Shown here: in pieces, positions 39,803 through 50,627 of the stretch
How positions within the stretch are numbered: position 1 is the stretch's first letter
Layout: the number at the start of each line of letters is the position of its first letter
Source of the DNA: Rhizobium tropici CIAT 899
GTDB taxonomy: Bacteria; Pseudomonadota; Alphaproteobacteria; Rhizobiales; Rhizobiaceae
Length of the DNA stretch: 64,000 nucleotides
Assembly (NCBI RefSeq): GCF_000330885.1
Contig: NC_020059.1
Span: 1,601,001-1,665,000, forward strand
Direction: 5' to 3'
Notes under the pieces: model-generated
Told to the model about the DNA's origin: nothing
Seen by the model: the letters and a program-made list of their open reading frames with translations, nothing else
Database searches by the model: none
Position numbers and translations under genes: made by a program

Positions 39803-40549
39803 CTAGCCTTCGGTAGAGATCTTAAACTGTTCTAATGCAGCTATGCCGGGTTCGTCTATCGGGATCAACCCGGCAGGCGCGATTTCCGTCGGCGAAACCC
39901 TGCATTTCAGCGCATAGACTTCGACGCCACGCGCCAAAGCGCGATGGTAAGCCTTGGCGTAGACCGGATCGAGATCACCGCAGATGCGGAAGCGATGGCA
40001 ATCATTACGCTGGATCACGAACAACATGACGGCGCGGTAGCCGGCCTCGGCCATATCGCCGAGTTCTTCCAGATGCTTGGCGCCGCGTGCCGTCGCCGTA
40101 TCGGGGAATTCTGCAAGACCAGGCTGCCGCATGAAATGGACGTTTTTCACCTCGACATAGGTGGTTGTCCGCAAAGGGTCGGTCAAGAGCAGGTCTATGC
40201 GTGAGTTGCGGCCGTAATTCTGCTCGCGTTTTACCATCGTATACTCCCCGAGATCGGAGACCTGCCCAAGCGCGATCGCCTCGGCTGCGATGCGGTTTGG
40301 CATGGCGGTATTGACGCCGACCGTGGTGTCGTCGGCTTCGATCAATTCGAAGACATGACGGTATTTTCGCTTCGCGCCCTCGTGCTCTGAAAGCCAGATT
40401 CGCGAGCCCGGTGCCGTCAGCCCGAGCATCGAGCCGGTATTCGGGCAGGAGCCGGTGATGAAGATGCCGTCCTCCAGCTCGGCATCGAAGAGGAAGCGCT
40501 TGTAGCGGGAAATCAGGCGGGCAGGGACGAGAGGCGAAGGGAATTGCAT
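39803..40549 (-). CDS. sfsA: SfsA family nuclease-like protein
   Basis: 248 residues from the ATG at 40549, matching the SfsA family start [19 protein letters not shown]. Typical segments: [18 protein letters not shown] and [16 protein letters not shown]. SfsA was named for sugar-fermentation stimulation and has a nuclease-like fold, with an uncertain role. It is 14 bases after phaC and 2 before map. Confidence 0.93.
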   Translation of the reverse strand: MQFPSPLVPARLISRYKRFLFDAELEDGIFITGSCPNTGSMLGLTAPGSRIWLSEHEGAKRKYRHVFELIEADDTTVGVNTAMPNRIAAEAIALGQVSDLGEYTMVKREQNYGRNSRIDLLLTDPLRTTTYVEVKNVHFMRQPGLAEFPDTATARGAKHLEELGDMAEAGYRAVMLFVIQRNDCHRFRICGDLDPVYAKAYHRALARGVEVYALKCRVSPTEIAPAGLIPIDEPGIAALEQFKISTEG

Positions 40550-40563
40550 AATCGGGCGACTGC

Positions 40564-42405
40564 CTACGCCCGCTCCAGGACATAGCTGCCGGGTGCCTCT
40601 TCCAGCGCATTGAGGGCCTTGCCGCCGGGTTTGCGCGCAGCCGTCATGCGATGGTCTTGCGCGAGGATCCAGGCATGCCAATGTGGCCACCAGGAGCCAT
40701 GCGTTTCCTTTGCCTCGGCGAGCCATTCTTCATAGTCGCCGCCCAACGGGCCTCCTGTCCAGAACTGGTATTTGTGCTTGTCGGGCGGGTTGACGACACC
40801 GGCAATGTGACCGGAGCCGGTCACCACGAATTCCACCGGACCGCCGAAACATTGGCTGCCGACGAAGACCGATTTGGCCGGCGCGATATGGTCTTCGCGC
40901 GTCGCCAGATTGTAGACGGGGATGCGCACATCCTTCAGCGACAGCGTCTTGCCGTCGAGCACCATTTTGCCCTGGCTCAATGCATTGTTGAGGTAGCAGT
41001 TGCGCAGGTAAAATGAATGGTTGGCCGCGGCCATGCGCGTCGAATCGGCATTCCAGAACAGGAGGTCGAAGGGTAGGGGTTCCTGTCCCTTCAGATAGTT
41101 ATTGACGAAGTAGGGCCAGATCAGTTCGGAGGCGCGCAGCATGTTGAAAGCCGTCGCCATCTTCGAGCCTTCGAGATAGCCGAGCGCATTCATCTGCTCT
41201 TCGAGTGCCGCAATCTGCTCCTCGTCGACGAAAACCTTCAGATCGCCAGCAAAGGTGAAATCGACCTGCGTCGTTAGGAAGGTTACCGTTCGGATGCGCT
41301 TGTTCTTTTGCTTGGCATGGAGGGCAAGCGTAGCTGCAAGCAGCGTGCCGCCAACGCAATATCCGACAGCATTCACCTCTTGCTCGCCCGTTGCCTTTTC
41401 GACCGCCTCCAGGGCGAAATCGATGCCCTCGCGGGCATAGGAGGTCCAGTCCTTCGTCGCATGGCGATGGTCCGGGTTTACCCAGGAGATCACGAAGACC
41501 GTGTGACCCTGCTCCACGCACCATTTGATGAAGGATTTCTGTGGGTTGAGATCGAGAATGTAGAATTTGTTGATCCAGGGCGGGCAGATCAGCAGCGGTC
41601 GTTTCAAGACCTTGTCGGTCGCCGGCTCATATTGGATCACCTGGCAGACATCGCTCTGCGCAATGACCTTGCCCGGAGTGAGTGCCATATCGCGGCCGAC
41701 CGCGAATTTCGTCATGTCCGTTTGCCGCAGCCGCAGCTCGCCGTGGCCAAGACTGATATCCTCCGCCAGCATCTTCATACCGCGTACCAGGTTCTCGGCA
41801 TTGGAGGCGATGGTCTCGCGGTAGACCTGCGGATTGGTCGCAATGAAATTGGTCGGCGAGAAGGCCGCTGTGATCTGTTTCGTATAGAACGCAGCCTTGT
41901 GACGCGTGTGTTCGTCCAGTCCTTCCGCATCTCCGACCAGCTTTTCCGCCCAGTTCGATGTCAGAAGATAGGTCTGCTTCAGGAAGTCGAAGAAAGGATT
42001 CGTCTGCCAGTCCTCGTCGGCAAAGCGCCTGTCTTTCACGGGTTCCGCTTCGGCTGACGAATCACCGCTGAGGCGCTGCATGGTCTTCGTCCACAGGCCG
42101 AAATAGCCGGAAAGCAGATGAGTCTGCGCCTCCAGCGTCCGGCGGGGATCGGAAAGCCAGTATTCACCGACCTTGGAGAGTGTCTTGACCATGTCGGTGA
42201 AGGGATCGGCAACCGCATCGACCTTCTCGCCGCGTTCGCGTGGCGCAAGCCAGGCGGAGGCTGCCTTGCCGAGATTTTCCAGCGCACGGGCAAAGTTGAC
42301 GGCCATCGCTTCGGGATCCCTGACGATGTAAGGCTCGACTGACTTTGGATCAAAGCCGGGAAAGCCGCCATTACCTTCATTCTTGTCCCGCTTGCTGTCG
42401 GTCAC
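40564..42405 (-). CDS. phaC: Class I poly(3-hydroxyalkanoate) synthase
   Basis: 613 residues. It polymerises 3-hydroxyacyl-CoA into PHA/PHB granules. The lipase-like box is GYCVGGT with catalytic Cys350. The Asp in [10 protein letters not shown] and the His in GSGHIAGVV complete the triad. The N-terminal region ([14 protein letters not shown]) is class I type. It heads the reverse run phaC-sfsA-map-radC. No phaA/B nearby. Confidence 0.96.
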   Translation of the reverse strand: MTDSKRDKNEGNGGFPGFDPKSVEPYIVRDPEAMAVNFARALENLGKAASAWLAPRERGEKVDAVADPFTDMVKTLSKVGEYWLSDPRRTLEAQTHLLSGYFGLWTKTMQRLSGDSSAEAEPVKDRRFADEDWQTNPFFDFLKQTYLLTSNWAEKLVGDAEGLDEHTRHKAAFYTKQITAAFSPTNFIATNPQVYRETIASNAENLVRGMKMLAEDISLGHGELRLRQTDMTKFAVGRDMALTPGKVIAQSDVCQVIQYEPATDKVLKRPLLICPPWINKFYILDLNPQKSFIKWCVEQGHTVFVISWVNPDHRHATKDWTSYAREGIDFALEAVEKATGEQEVNAVGYCVGGTLLAATLALHAKQKNKRIRTVTFLTTQVDFTFAGDLKVFVDEEQIAALEEQMNALGYLEGSKMATAFNMLRASELIWPYFVNNYLKGQEPLPFDLLFWNADSTRMAAANHSFYLRNCYLNNALSQGKMVLDGKTLSLKDVRIPVYNLATREDHIAPAKSVFVGSQCFGGPVEFVVTGSGHIAGVVNPPDKHKYQFWTGGPLGGDYEEWLAEAKETHGSWWPHWHAWILAQDHRMTAARKPGGKALNALEEAPGSYVLERA

Positions 42406-42565
42406 GCATCATCCTCCCGGCGGCAGCTCGTGTCTTGTTTTCCATTTGTACATCTTGCGGGAAAAGGAATACAAGTCGAATGAAACGCAACCCTGCTCTT
42501 GCTTTGCTGCTGCGACAAATTTAACAGTCGCAACCCACAGCAAGGAATAGCGCAGGAAGACAATT

Positions 42566-43018
42566 ATGGGCGGCGGCATGGTGGCAAGACTGAACCGGTA
42601 TTCCGTACTCTGCGGTGCAATGTGCGGAATTCTCGCATTGACGCTCGCGGGCTGCTCGACGCCCGAGGAAAAGGCGGCCTTCGCCAAGCGCAAGCAGCCG
42701 CCTCAGGCTGTCATCGTAAAGCCCGCCAAGGGCACGCCGGTGGTGGAAACCAGCACGCAGCAATATTACAAGGACGGCTATCCTTCCTTCAACGCGCCGC
42801 CGACCGCTGCAAACGTCCAGATCAACGATCAGCAGGCGGGCGATCTGGTCAAGCAGCTGACCGCGCTCGGATCGCAGCGCAAGGCTGGCACGATTTCGGA
42901 GGCCGAGTACCAGAAGCGCGTCGCCGAAATGCGCAAGCTCGCTGCCGAACATGGCCAGGATACGCTGCAGGAAATTCAAAAAGAGAGCGGCACGCAGCCT
43001 GCCCAAACGCAGAATTAG
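42566..43018 (+). CDS. Small lipoprotein of unknown function
   Basis: 150 residues. Signal peptide with lipobox LTLAGC (Cys near residue 30), then a Pro-rich linker, a helical region and a Gln-rich end. CAGGAAGA lies before the ATG at 42566. No known domain recognised. It diverges from phaC. Confidence 0.75.
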   Translation: MGGGMVARLNRYSVLCGAMCGILALTLAGCSTPEEKAAFAKRKQPPQAVIVKPAKGTPVVETSTQQYYKDGYPSFNAPPTAANVQINDQQAGDLVKQLTALGSQRKAGTISEAEYQKRVAEMRKLAAEHGQDTLQEIQKESGTQPAQTQN

Positions 43019-43229
43019 CCTTGCGTTTCAGGCGATTTGGACGCAAAGCGTTCGGATAGGCCGAAATTGGATGTATCTTGACGGGCGGGTTGCATTTTGC
43101 GTGCATAAGCGCCCAAGATTCACCTTATCTTTCGAGATAGCATGAATACGGCGCCGCGAGTCCCAAGTTCGTATCGCGGCTGGCCGGGAGATCAACGAAC
43201 TTCAGCGCGGTTTTGAGGGCCGCTGTCCC

Positions 43230-44462
43230 ATGGGGAAAGAAATGGAAGAGTTTCATAAAGTCCGGCGTTTGCCGCCCTACGTTTTCGAACAGGTCAATCG
43301 TTTGAAAGCGAGCGCGCGAGCGGGCGGGGCGGACATTATCGACCTCGGCATGGGCAATCCAGATCTTCCCACCCCCAAGGCCATCGTCGATAAGCTGTGC
43401 GAAGTGGTTCAGGACCCGCGCACGCATCGCTATTCCTCCTCCAAGGGCATTCCTGGCCTTCGCCGCGCGCAGGCCGCCTATTATGCCCGCCGTTTCGGCG
43501 TGAAGCTCAATCCCGATACGCAGGTGGTCGCCACCCTCGGCTCAAAGGAAGGCTTTGCCAATATGGCGCAGGCGATCACGGCGCCTGGCGACGTGATCCT
43601 CTGCCCGAACCCGACCTATCCGATCCATGCTTTCGGCTTCCTGATGGCCGGCGGCGTGATCCGCTCGATCCCGGTCGAGCCGGATGATAGCTTCTTCCCG
43701 CCGCTGGAGCGGGCCGTGCGCCACTCGATCCCGAAGCCGCTCGCGCTCATCCTGAACTATCCGTCGAACCCGACGGCCTATGTGGCGACGCTCGATTTCT
43801 ACAAGGAAGTCGTCGCTTTTGCGAAGAAGCACGACATCATCGTGCTTTCGGATCTCGCCTATTCGGAAATCTACTTCGACGACGCGCCGCCGCCGTCCGT
43901 GCTGGAAGTGCCGGGCGCCATGGATGTGACGGTCGAGTTCACCTCGATGTCGAAGACCTTCTCCATGCCCGGCTGGCGCATGGGCTTCGCAGTCGGCAAC
44001 GAGCGGCTGATCGCGGCGCTGACGCGCGTAAAGTCCTACCTTGATTACGGCGCCTTCACACCGATCCAGGTGGCGGCGACCCACGCGCTGAATGGTGACG
44101 GCTCCGACATCGCCGAAGTGCGCAACATCTACAAGCGCCGTCGCGACGTTCTGGTCGACAGCTTCGGCAAGGCCGGCTTCGACGTGCCGCCGCCGGCCGC
44201 GACGATGTTTGCCTGGGCGAAGATCCCGGAAAAGTTCCGTCATCTCGGCTCGCTGGAGTTTTCCAAGCTGCTGGTCGAGAAAGCCGACATCGCAGTTGCT
44301 CCAGGCATCGGCTTCGGCGAGCAGGGCGACGATTACGTGCGCATAGCGCTTGTTGAAAACGAGCATCGCATCCGTCAGGCGGCGCGCAATCTGAAGCGCT
44401 TCCTCTCCACCGCGGATGAAACCATGCACAATGTCATTTCGCTGAACGCTCATCGTTCATAA
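43230..44462 (+). CDS. alaC: AlaC-like class I/II aminotransferase
   Basis: 410-residue PLP enzyme. The PLP lysine is K242 in SMSKTFSMPGWRMG, with NYPSNPTA and the terminal-region Arg in YVRIALVENEHRIRQA. Sequence and length closely match E. coli AlaC (glutamate-pyruvate aminotransferase). In databases such proteins are also labelled LL-diaminopimelate or aspartate aminotransferase. It lies just upstream of hom, so a role in amino-acid synthesis is likely. Confidence 0.85.
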   Translation: MGKEMEEFHKVRRLPPYVFEQVNRLKASARAGGADIIDLGMGNPDLPTPKAIVDKLCEVVQDPRTHRYSSSKGIPGLRRAQAAYYARRFGVKLNPDTQVVATLGSKEGFANMAQAITAPGDVILCPNPTYPIHAFGFLMAGGVIRSIPVEPDDSFFPPLERAVRHSIPKPLALILNYPSNPTAYVATLDFYKEVVAFAKKHDIIVLSDLAYSEIYFDDAPPPSVLEVPGAMDVTVEFTSMSKTFSMPGWRMGFAVGNERLIAALTRVKSYLDYGAFTPIQVAATHALNGDGSDIAEVRNIYKRRRDVLVDSFGKAGFDVPPPAATMFAWAKIPEKFRHLGSLEFSKLLVEKADIAVAPGIGFGEQGDDYVRIALVENEHRIRQAARNLKRFLSTADETMHNVISLNAHRS

Positions 44463-44469
44463 TATCGTG

Positions 44470-44493
44470 CGGCAGCCGTTTCCGCGGCTGCCG
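44470..44493 (+). promoter_or_regulatory. GC-rich hairpin between the aminotransferase gene and hom
   Basis: CGGCAGCCG/CGGCTGCCG, perfect 9 bp, without a T-run. It sits 27 bases before the hom start. It may be a stability or attenuation structure. Confidence 0.35.
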
Positions 44494-44519
44494 TCCCAAT
44501 ACTGATCAGGAATTTTTCC

Positions 44520-45839
44520 ATGGCAGATGCCCTCAAAATCGGCATTGCGGGCTTGGGTACCGTTGGTGCCTCGCTTGTCCGCATTATCCAGAGCCGCGCT
44601 AACGAGCTTGCCGTTACCTGCGGTCGTCCCGTCAAGATCGTCGCCGTCACGGCGCGCGATCGCACGCGGGATCGCGGCATCGATCTGACGGGCATCGAAT
44701 GGTTTGGCGGTCCGGTCGATCTGGCGCAGAAGGCCGATATCGACGTCTTCGTCGAGCTGATCGGCGGTTCCGAGGGCGCGGCCAATGCAGCTGTGCGCGC
44801 AGCGCTTGCACGCGGCCTGCATGTCGTCACCGCCAACAAGGCGCTGCTTGCCTATCACGGTGTCGAGCTCGCGCAGATCGCCGAAGAGAAGGGTGCCCTG
44901 CTGAATTTCGAAGCAGCCGTTGCCGGTGGCATCCCGGTCATCAAGGCCCTGCGCGAATCCCTGACGGGCAATACGATTTCCCGCGTCTATGGCATCATGA
45001 ACGGCACCTGCAACTACATCCTGACCCGGATGGAGAAGGAAGGCCTGTCCTTTAGCGATTGCCTCAAGGAGGCACAGCGTCTCGGCTATGCCGAGGCGGA
45101 CCCGGCTTTCGACATCGAGGGCAATGACACGGCTCATAAGCTTGCCATCCTAACGACGCTTGCCTTCGGCAACCGCATCGCGGCCGATGATATCTACCTC
45201 GAGGGCATCACCAACGTTTCCATCGAGGATATCCGCGCTGCCGCCGATCTCGGCTACCGCATCAAGCTGCTCGGCGTCGCCCAGCGCACCGAAAGCGGCA
45301 TCGAGCAGCGCGTGCATCCGACCATGGTGCCGCTCGATTCAGTCATCGCACAGGTCGATGGTGTCACCAATGCCGTGGCGATCGAATCCGATATTCTCGG
45401 CGAACTGCTGATGGTCGGCCCAGGTGCCGGCGGCAATGCCACCGCATCTTCCGTGCTCGGCGACATCGCCGATATCGCCAAGAGCCGGCCGGGCGAGCAG
45501 CGTGTCCCGGTGCTGGGGCACCCCGCCAAGGCGCTGGAGCCCTACCGCAAGGCGCAGATGCAGAGCCATGAAGGCGGCTATTTCATCCGCCTGACCGTGC
45601 TTGACCGTACCGGCGTCTTTGCCAGCGTCGCGACCCGTATGGCGGAAAACCATATTTCGCTCGAATCGATCGTGCAGCGCTCCAAGCAGCATCTGGCGCC
45701 ATCCGATCACCAGACGATCATCCTCGTCACCCACGCGACGACGGAGGATTCGGTGCGCAAGGCGGTTGCCTCGATCAAGAACGAAGGCTATCTCGTCGGC
45801 GAGCCGCAGGTCATCCGTATCGAGCGTCCGAAAGAATAG
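44520..45839 (+). CDS. hom: Homoserine dehydrogenase
   Basis: 439 residues. Reduces aspartate semialdehyde to homoserine for Thr, Met and Ile. NAD(P) motif IGIAGLGTVGASLV, the signature GIMNGTCNYIL and catalytic AEADPAFDIEG follow, with a C-terminal ACT domain (FIRLTVLDRTGVFASVATRMAE from about 355) for threonine feedback. It is 57 bases downstream of the aminotransferase gene. Confidence 0.96.
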   Translation: MADALKIGIAGLGTVGASLVRIIQSRANELAVTCGRPVKIVAVTARDRTRDRGIDLTGIEWFGGPVDLAQKADIDVFVELIGGSEGAANAAVRAALARGLHVVTANKALLAYHGVELAQIAEEKGALLNFEAAVAGGIPVIKALRESLTGNTISRVYGIMNGTCNYILTRMEKEGLSFSDCLKEAQRLGYAEADPAFDIEGNDTAHKLAILTTLAFGNRIAADDIYLEGITNVSIEDIRAAADLGYRIKLLGVAQRTESGIEQRVHPTMVPLDSVIAQVDGVTNAVAIESDILGELLMVGPGAGGNATASSVLGDIADIAKSRPGEQRVPVLGHPAKALEPYRKAQMQSHEGGYFIRLTVLDRTGVFASVATRMAENHISLESIVQRSKQHLAPSDHQTIILVTHATTEDSVRKAVASIKNEGYLVGEPQVIRIERPKE

Positions 45840-45893
45840 TCTCAGTAGCGGCGGCGTACCTCAAAGGGACGCCGCTCTCAAATTTCGGGAGAG

Positions 45894-47699
45894 ATGGTGG
45901 AGCAACCGGTCGATCCAGTTCAGCGGGCATTTCTGGGTGTCGAGCGCTCGGTATCAGGCAATCGCTGGGTATCCAGGCTCGATCAGGCCGGCCAGAACAG
46001 GGCGCTCGCCATTGCGCAGACCCATGGCCTGCCGGAGCTGATTGCCCGCGTGCTTGCAGGGCGCGGCGTCGGGCAGGACGAAGCCATGGCTTTCCTCGAC
46101 CCGACGATCCGCGGCCTGATGCCGGACCCGCATCTGCTGACCGATTGCGAGAAGGCAGCACAGCGCCTCCTGCACGCCATCAGGAAGGGCGAGACAGTCG
46201 CGATCTTCGGCGACTACGATGTCGATGGCGCGGCCTCCTCGGCGCTGCTCTATCGCTTCCTCGCCCATTTCGGCGTTCCGGCCAGCATCTATATTCCCGA
46301 TCGCATCTTTGAGGGTTACGGCCCCAATCCCACAGCCATCAATCAGCTTATCGACAATGGCGCGACGCTGATCGTGACCGTCGATTGCGGCTCCACCAGC
46401 TTCGAATCGCTTGATGCGGCGAGGGCGCGCAATGTCGACGTCGTCGTTATCGATCACCATCAGGTGGCGCACGAGCTGCCGCATTGTCATGCCCTGGTCA
46501 ATCCGAACCGTGAGGATGATCTGTCGGGGCAGGGGCATCTCTGTGCCGCCGGCGTCGTCTTCATGGTTCTGGTTGCGGCGCTGCGGCTGCTGCGCGAGGC
46601 CGGCGATTCCCGCGTACGCTCCATCGATCTGCTTGCCTGGCTCGATATTGTTGCGCTTGCGACCGTCTGCGATGTCGTGCCGCTGAAAGGCCTCAACCGT
46701 GCCTATGTCGTCAAGGGGCTCATTGCCGCCCGCCATCAGGGCAATCTCGGGCTCGCAGCGCTGTTTCGCAAAGCAGGTCTCAATGGTCCCGTCACACCCT
46801 ATCACTTCGGCTTCCTGATTGGCCCGCGCATCAATGCCGGCGGCCGCATCGGCGATGCCGCTCTTGGCGCACGCCTGCTGACGCTGGAGGACGGCGGCGA
46901 AGCGGAAACCATCGCCGCGAAGCTCGACGAGCTCAATCGTGAGCGGCAGGCCATGGAGGCCGCCATGCTGCAGGAGGCGGAGGCCGAGGCGCTGGCGGAG
47001 TACGGCAATGGCGACGGCGCCTCCGTCATCGTCACGGCGCGCGAGAACTGGCATCCGGGGATCGTCGGCCTCATTGCATCGCGCCTCAAGGACAAATTCC
47101 GCCGGCCGGCTTTTGCCATCGCCTTCGATCCGATGGGCAAGGGTACAGGCTCCGGTCGCTCCATCAACGGCTTCGATATGGGTCGCATGGTGCGCGCGGC
47201 CGTCGATGCCGGTCTGCTGGTCAAGGGCGGCGGCCATGCCATGGCGGCCGGCCTGACGGTGGAACGGAGCAATCTCGGCAAGCTGCGCGCCTTCTTTACG
47301 GAGAAGGCGGAGAAACAGGTAGCCGGCCTTGTTGCCAACGAGACCCTGAAGATCGACGGTGCGCTCGGCGCAAGCGGCGCGACCGTGGAGCTGATCGATA
47401 GGCTGGAGACAGCCGGTCCCTATGGCTCGGGCCATCCACAGCCCGTCTTCGCCCTTCCGAGCCACCGCCTGCGCGATTCTCGTCTTGTCGGCCAGTCGCA
47501 CATCAAGATCACGCTCGAAGCACAGGATGGCGGCCGAGTGGATGGCATCGCCTTCCGCGCGGCGGAGACGCCTTTGGGTGAGCTGCTGCTGTCGTCGCGC
47601 GGTGCACAGATCCACGTCGCTGGCACGCTCGGTGCCGATCACTGGCAAGGCAGCCGACGCGTGCAGCTGCGGATCACGGATGCGGCGAAAGCTCCGTAA
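45894..47699 (+). CDS. recJ: Single-strand-specific exonuclease RecJ
   Basis: 601 residues. 5'-3' ssDNA exonuclease in recombination and mismatch repair. DHH-family motifs in order: FGDYDVDGAASSAL, VTVDCGST, VVIDHHQV, then the DHHA1 domain with GKGTGSGRSINGFD and KGGGHAMAAG, and a C-terminal OB-fold. ATG at 45894 with GGGAGAG upstream. It begins 54 bases after hom. Confidence 0.95.
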   Translation: MVEQPVDPVQRAFLGVERSVSGNRWVSRLDQAGQNRALAIAQTHGLPELIARVLAGRGVGQDEAMAFLDPTIRGLMPDPHLLTDCEKAAQRLLHAIRKGETVAIFGDYDVDGAASSALLYRFLAHFGVPASIYIPDRIFEGYGPNPTAINQLIDNGATLIVTVDCGSTSFESLDAARARNVDVVVIDHHQVAHELPHCHALVNPNREDDLSGQGHLCAAGVVFMVLVAALRLLREAGDSRVRSIDLLAWLDIVALATVCDVVPLKGLNRAYVVKGLIAARHQGNLGLAALFRKAGLNGPVTPYHFGFLIGPRINAGGRIGDAALGARLLTLEDGGEAETIAAKLDELNRERQAMEAAMLQEAEAEALAEYGNGDGASVIVTARENWHPGIVGLIASRLKDKFRRPAFAIAFDPMGKGTGSGRSINGFDMGRMVRAAVDAGLLVKGGGHAMAAGLTVERSNLGKLRAFFTEKAEKQVAGLVANETLKIDGALGASGATVELIDRLETAGPYGSGHPQPVFALPSHRLRDSRLVGQSHIKITLEAQDGGRVDGIAFRAAETPLGELLLSSRGAQIHVAGTLGADHWQGSRRVQLRITDAAKAP

Positions 47700-47773
47700 C
47701 GCAGATCACGCCAGATACGCGTCTGCATAACAGCGTTTATCGAGCAAAAACATCAATTAAGGGGGAGAGGCAG

Positions 47774-47848
47774 TGGCACGCCCTAGGGGAGTCGAACCCC
47801 TCTTTACAGAATGAAAATCTGTCGTCCTAACCGATAGACGAAGGGCGC
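47774..47848 (-). tRNA. tRNA-Glu(UUC)
   Basis: 75 bases with GCGCCCT acceptor, anticodon TTC, standard T-arm and encoded CCA. First of three near-identical tandem copies. Confidence 0.97.
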
Positions 47849-47976
47849 GTGCTGTGGCGCCCTTATAGTCAGCACCTTTCATTCCCGCAAGCGGAAAAAC
47901 GAGAAAAATCGCAGAAAAATCCATGACTAGGCGAAGAATTTTTCGGAGAACTGTGGAAAACGTCGAGCCGCGCGAT

Positions 47977-48051
47977 TGGCACGCCCTAGGGGAGTCGAAC
48001 CCCTCTTTACAGAATGAGAATCTGTCGTCCTAACCGATAGACGAAGGGCGC
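47977..48051 (-). tRNA. tRNA-Glu(CUC)
   Basis: Same 75-base gene as its neighbours except for the anticodon wobble base, giving CTC. The middle copy of the cluster. Confidence 0.97.
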
Positions 48052-48134
48052 ATGCTGTGCGGTGTAAATAGGAATACTCTATTGCGGCCGCAAGCGGTAA
48101 CTTAAATGAATTGACTATGGGGGAAGAACAACAG

Positions 48135-48209
48135 TGGCACGCCCTAGGGGAGTCGAACCCCTCTTTACAGAATGAAAATCTGTCGTCCTAACCGATAGAC
48201 GAAGGGCGC
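48135..48209 (-). tRNA. tRNA-Glu(UUC), third copy
   Basis: Matches the first copy across the 75-base gene as read; anticodon TTC; CCA encoded. Its flank repeats the TTTCATTCCCGCAAGCGG seen beside the first copy. Confidence 0.97.
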
Positions 48210-48382
48210 GTTCAGCTGTTGTGTGGCGCGCTTATAGCGGGGCGATTTCATTCCCGCAAGCGGCAATTTTGCTTTTTTGTGGAAAAAATGACAGATGGGT
48301 GAAACTACCGCCGACGCTGAATAAGTGAGCCTTAACAGGCTCTTGTCAGTGACAATAAAGAAACCCTGGAAACGTCGGCTCT

Positions 48383-49174
48383 TTATTGCCCTGTCGCGCC
48401 TTGGACCGGCTGCACCAGCAGCTTGCCATTCTGCGGCTGGTTCTTCGAGGCGATGAATTGCGCCAGGGCGGCGGCCTGTCTGCCGTTCAACTCATGGACA
48501 TTTGGGGTCGGCATGGCTGCCGCTCCGGACGCCGTTACCTGGGCGATCGGCTGCGGCGAACCCGCGGCCGGTGAGGTTGCATTGCGGATGACGGGCGGCG
48601 GCAGCATGTCTGCCGAGGTGCGGCCGTTCGGCGCGGCGGCATCCATCGCCGGTGGAGCCGTTGTCGGCATTGCTGACGGCGGCGTGCTGTAGACACTGCG
48701 CATCATCGGCGTAATGGGTTGGGCTCCGTCGGCTCCAGCCTTGGCAAGCGTCCCATCCGGATTGACGGCAATAGGCGGCGGTGCGGAAAATATGCTGCTT
48801 CTGCTCGCATTGACGCCGGTCGGCTGCGTGACCAGCCCGGCAATACCGGTTTGCCCCTCGGGGGGAGTTTCCACAGGCGCCGGATAGAGCGCCTGATTCT
48901 GCTGGGCGACGATCTGCTGGCGCGTGCCGTTGACGCTATGTACCAGCGGGTCGCGATAGGCGAGGTCGGCGTTGCGTCGCCGGGCATCGGCCCTGTTGTT
49001 CATATCGGTCGCGAGCTGCTCCGCTGCCGTCGGCTGCGCGGCGGGCGCGATGTCCGATGTCTCCGTCGGCTTTTTGGCCGTGGTCGCGCAGCTCGCAATC
49101 ATCACAAATGAGGCAAGAACGGCAATTGTGCTTGCTAGCTTCTTTCTGCCGTATAAAATCTGCTGATCGCACAT
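48383..49174 (-). CDS. Pro/Ala-rich lipoprotein of unknown function
   Basis: 263 residues. From the ATG at 49174 a basic N-terminus (YGRKKLA) leads into a hydrophobic stretch ending in MIASC, a lipobox. The rest is Ala/Pro/Thr-rich and low complexity. No known domain. The frame runs further upstream to 49297 but without signal-peptide logic. Confidence 0.7.
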   Translation of the reverse strand: MCDQQILYGRKKLASTIAVLASFVMIASCATTAKKPTETSDIAPAAQPTAAEQLATDMNNRADARRRNADLAYRDPLVHSVNGTRQQIVAQQNQALYPAPVETPPEGQTGIAGLVTQPTGVNASRSSIFSAPPPIAVNPDGTLAKAGADGAQPITPMMRSVYSTPPSAMPTTAPPAMDAAAPNGRTSADMLPPPVIRNATSPAAGSPQPIAQVTASGAAAMPTPNVHELNGRQAAALAQFIASKNQPQNGKLLVQPVQGATGQ

Positions 49175-49378
49175 AGGACGTTCCCTGCAAAAAGGTTTGC
49201 ATCGGAACGGCCTCCTGCGAGGGACGATGATATCGCACGTGCCGACTGGGAACGATGACCGCGCGATATCCGATGCATGATGCTTCGAGTCGTCCAAGCA
49301 TGCCGGAGGATGGGCATGGGCGGCAAGCGCGAAACGGATGGCTCCGCGCGTGCCGTAAGCCTCGCGAAAGCTTAGGCC

Positions 49379-49819
49379 TTACCAGGAGCCGGTATTGGCC
49401 ATGGAAGCCCAGGGCTCGGCGGAGGGAAGATTGGCGCCCTTCTGCAGGATTTCGATCGAAATGCCGTCCGGAGAGCGCACGAAAGCCATGTGACCATCGC
49501 GGGGCGGGCGGTTGATCGTGATGCCGTTGTCCATCAGCTTCTGGCAGGTCGCATAGATATCGTCGACCTCGTAGGCGAGGTGGCCGAAGTTGCGTCCTCC
49601 GCTATATTCTTCCGGGTCCCAGTTATAGGTCAGTTCCAGGCTGGGGGCGCCGTTGCTGCGAGACGATTCGGCGTCCTCGTCGGCCGCAAGGAAAACGAGC
49701 GTATAGCGACCTTTCTCGTTTTCGTAGCGGCGAGTTTCGACAAGCCCGAACAAGGTGCTATAAAAATGCAACGAGGCGTCGAGATCGGTGACGCGGACCA
49801 TCGTATGGAGATAACGCAT
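49379..49819 (-). CDS. gloA: Lactoylglutathione lyase (glyoxalase I)
   Basis: 146-residue VOC-fold metalloenzyme that turns the methylglyoxal-glutathione hemithioacetal into lactoylglutathione. Metal ligands expected in [10 protein letters not shown] (His5), LELTYNW (Glu), [10 protein letters not shown] (His) and ISIEILQKG (Glu) are all present. The C-terminal end is slightly longer than in E. coli. Confidence 0.94.
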   Translation of the reverse strand: MRYLHTMVRVTDLDASLHFYSTLFGLVETRRYENEKGRYTLVFLAADEDAESSRSNGAPSLELTYNWDPEEYSGGRNFGHLAYEVDDIYATCQKLMDNGITINRPPRDGHMAFVRSPDGISIEILQKGANLPSAEPWASMANTGSW

Positions 49820-50016
49820 TCTATTTCCTCTCTTAATGTTGAGCTGGGCGGATCTTCGATCGGGACACCAGCTTCGCGCAAGTCTTGGAGCAATAATCTT
49901 AGGGTGGGAATAAACGAAAACTAGGACTTGCGCTTTTCCGTTACCAAGATGTTAATCTTGATATCAGGGAATCAGTTAACCGTAACAGTGTGACGCGTAA
50001 TCGAGGGCTGACTAGG

Positions 50017-50595
50017 ATGGGTGACAGAATTTCATCGAAGGGAGTTGTCGACTTCGAGGAGATGTCCGGCGATACCGTGGAGCTCATCGAAATCTCAGGC
50101 GTCGTCAAGTGGTTCGATGTCGCCAAGGGCTTCGGTTTTATCGTGCCTGACAATGGCATGCAGGATGTATTGCTGCATGTGACGTGTCTGCGCCGTGACG
50201 GTTATCAGACGATTCTCGAAGGAACCCGCATCGTCGCGCTGATCCAGCGCCGGGAGCGCGGATATCAGGCTTTCAAGATCCTCTCCATGGACCAATCGAC
50301 GGCCGTACATCCGTCGCAGATGCCGCCTGTCCGCACACACGTGCAGGTGACCGCGACGAGCGGCCTTGAACGCGCACTGGTCAAGTGGTTCAACCGCACC
50401 AAGGGCTTCGGCTTCCTGACACGCGGCGAGGGCACGGAGGATATCTTCGTGCACATGGAAACGCTGCGCCGCTTCGGTCTCGCCGAGCTTCGGCCGGGGC
50501 AGGTGGTGCTCGTCCGCTTCGGACCGGGCGAAAAAGGCCTGATGGCCGCCGAAATCCACCCGGATGCGCCGAGCCCGGTGACACGGCCGCACTGA
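50017..50595 (+). CDS. Double cold-shock-domain protein
   Basis: 192 residues with two CSDs: [17 protein letters not shown] near residue 28 and [20 protein letters not shown] near residue 118, each with the RNP-1-type KGFGF motif that binds single-stranded nucleic acid. This tandem arrangement is usual in rhizobia. The ATG at 50017 is preferred by family start (MGDRISS); a GTG 27 bases earlier is in frame. It is the last clear host gene before the prophage. Confidence 0.88.
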   Translation: MGDRISSKGVVDFEEMSGDTVELIEISGVVKWFDVAKGFGFIVPDNGMQDVLLHVTCLRRDGYQTILEGTRIVALIQRRERGYQAFKILSMDQSTAVHPSQMPPVRTHVQVTATSGLERALVKWFNRTKGFGFLTRGEGTEDIFVHMETLRRFGLAELRPGQVVLVRFGPGEKGLMAAEIHPDAPSPVTRPH

Positions 50596-50627
50596 TATGA
50601 GCAAAGCTGGTTTTGCCGGAATTTTGA

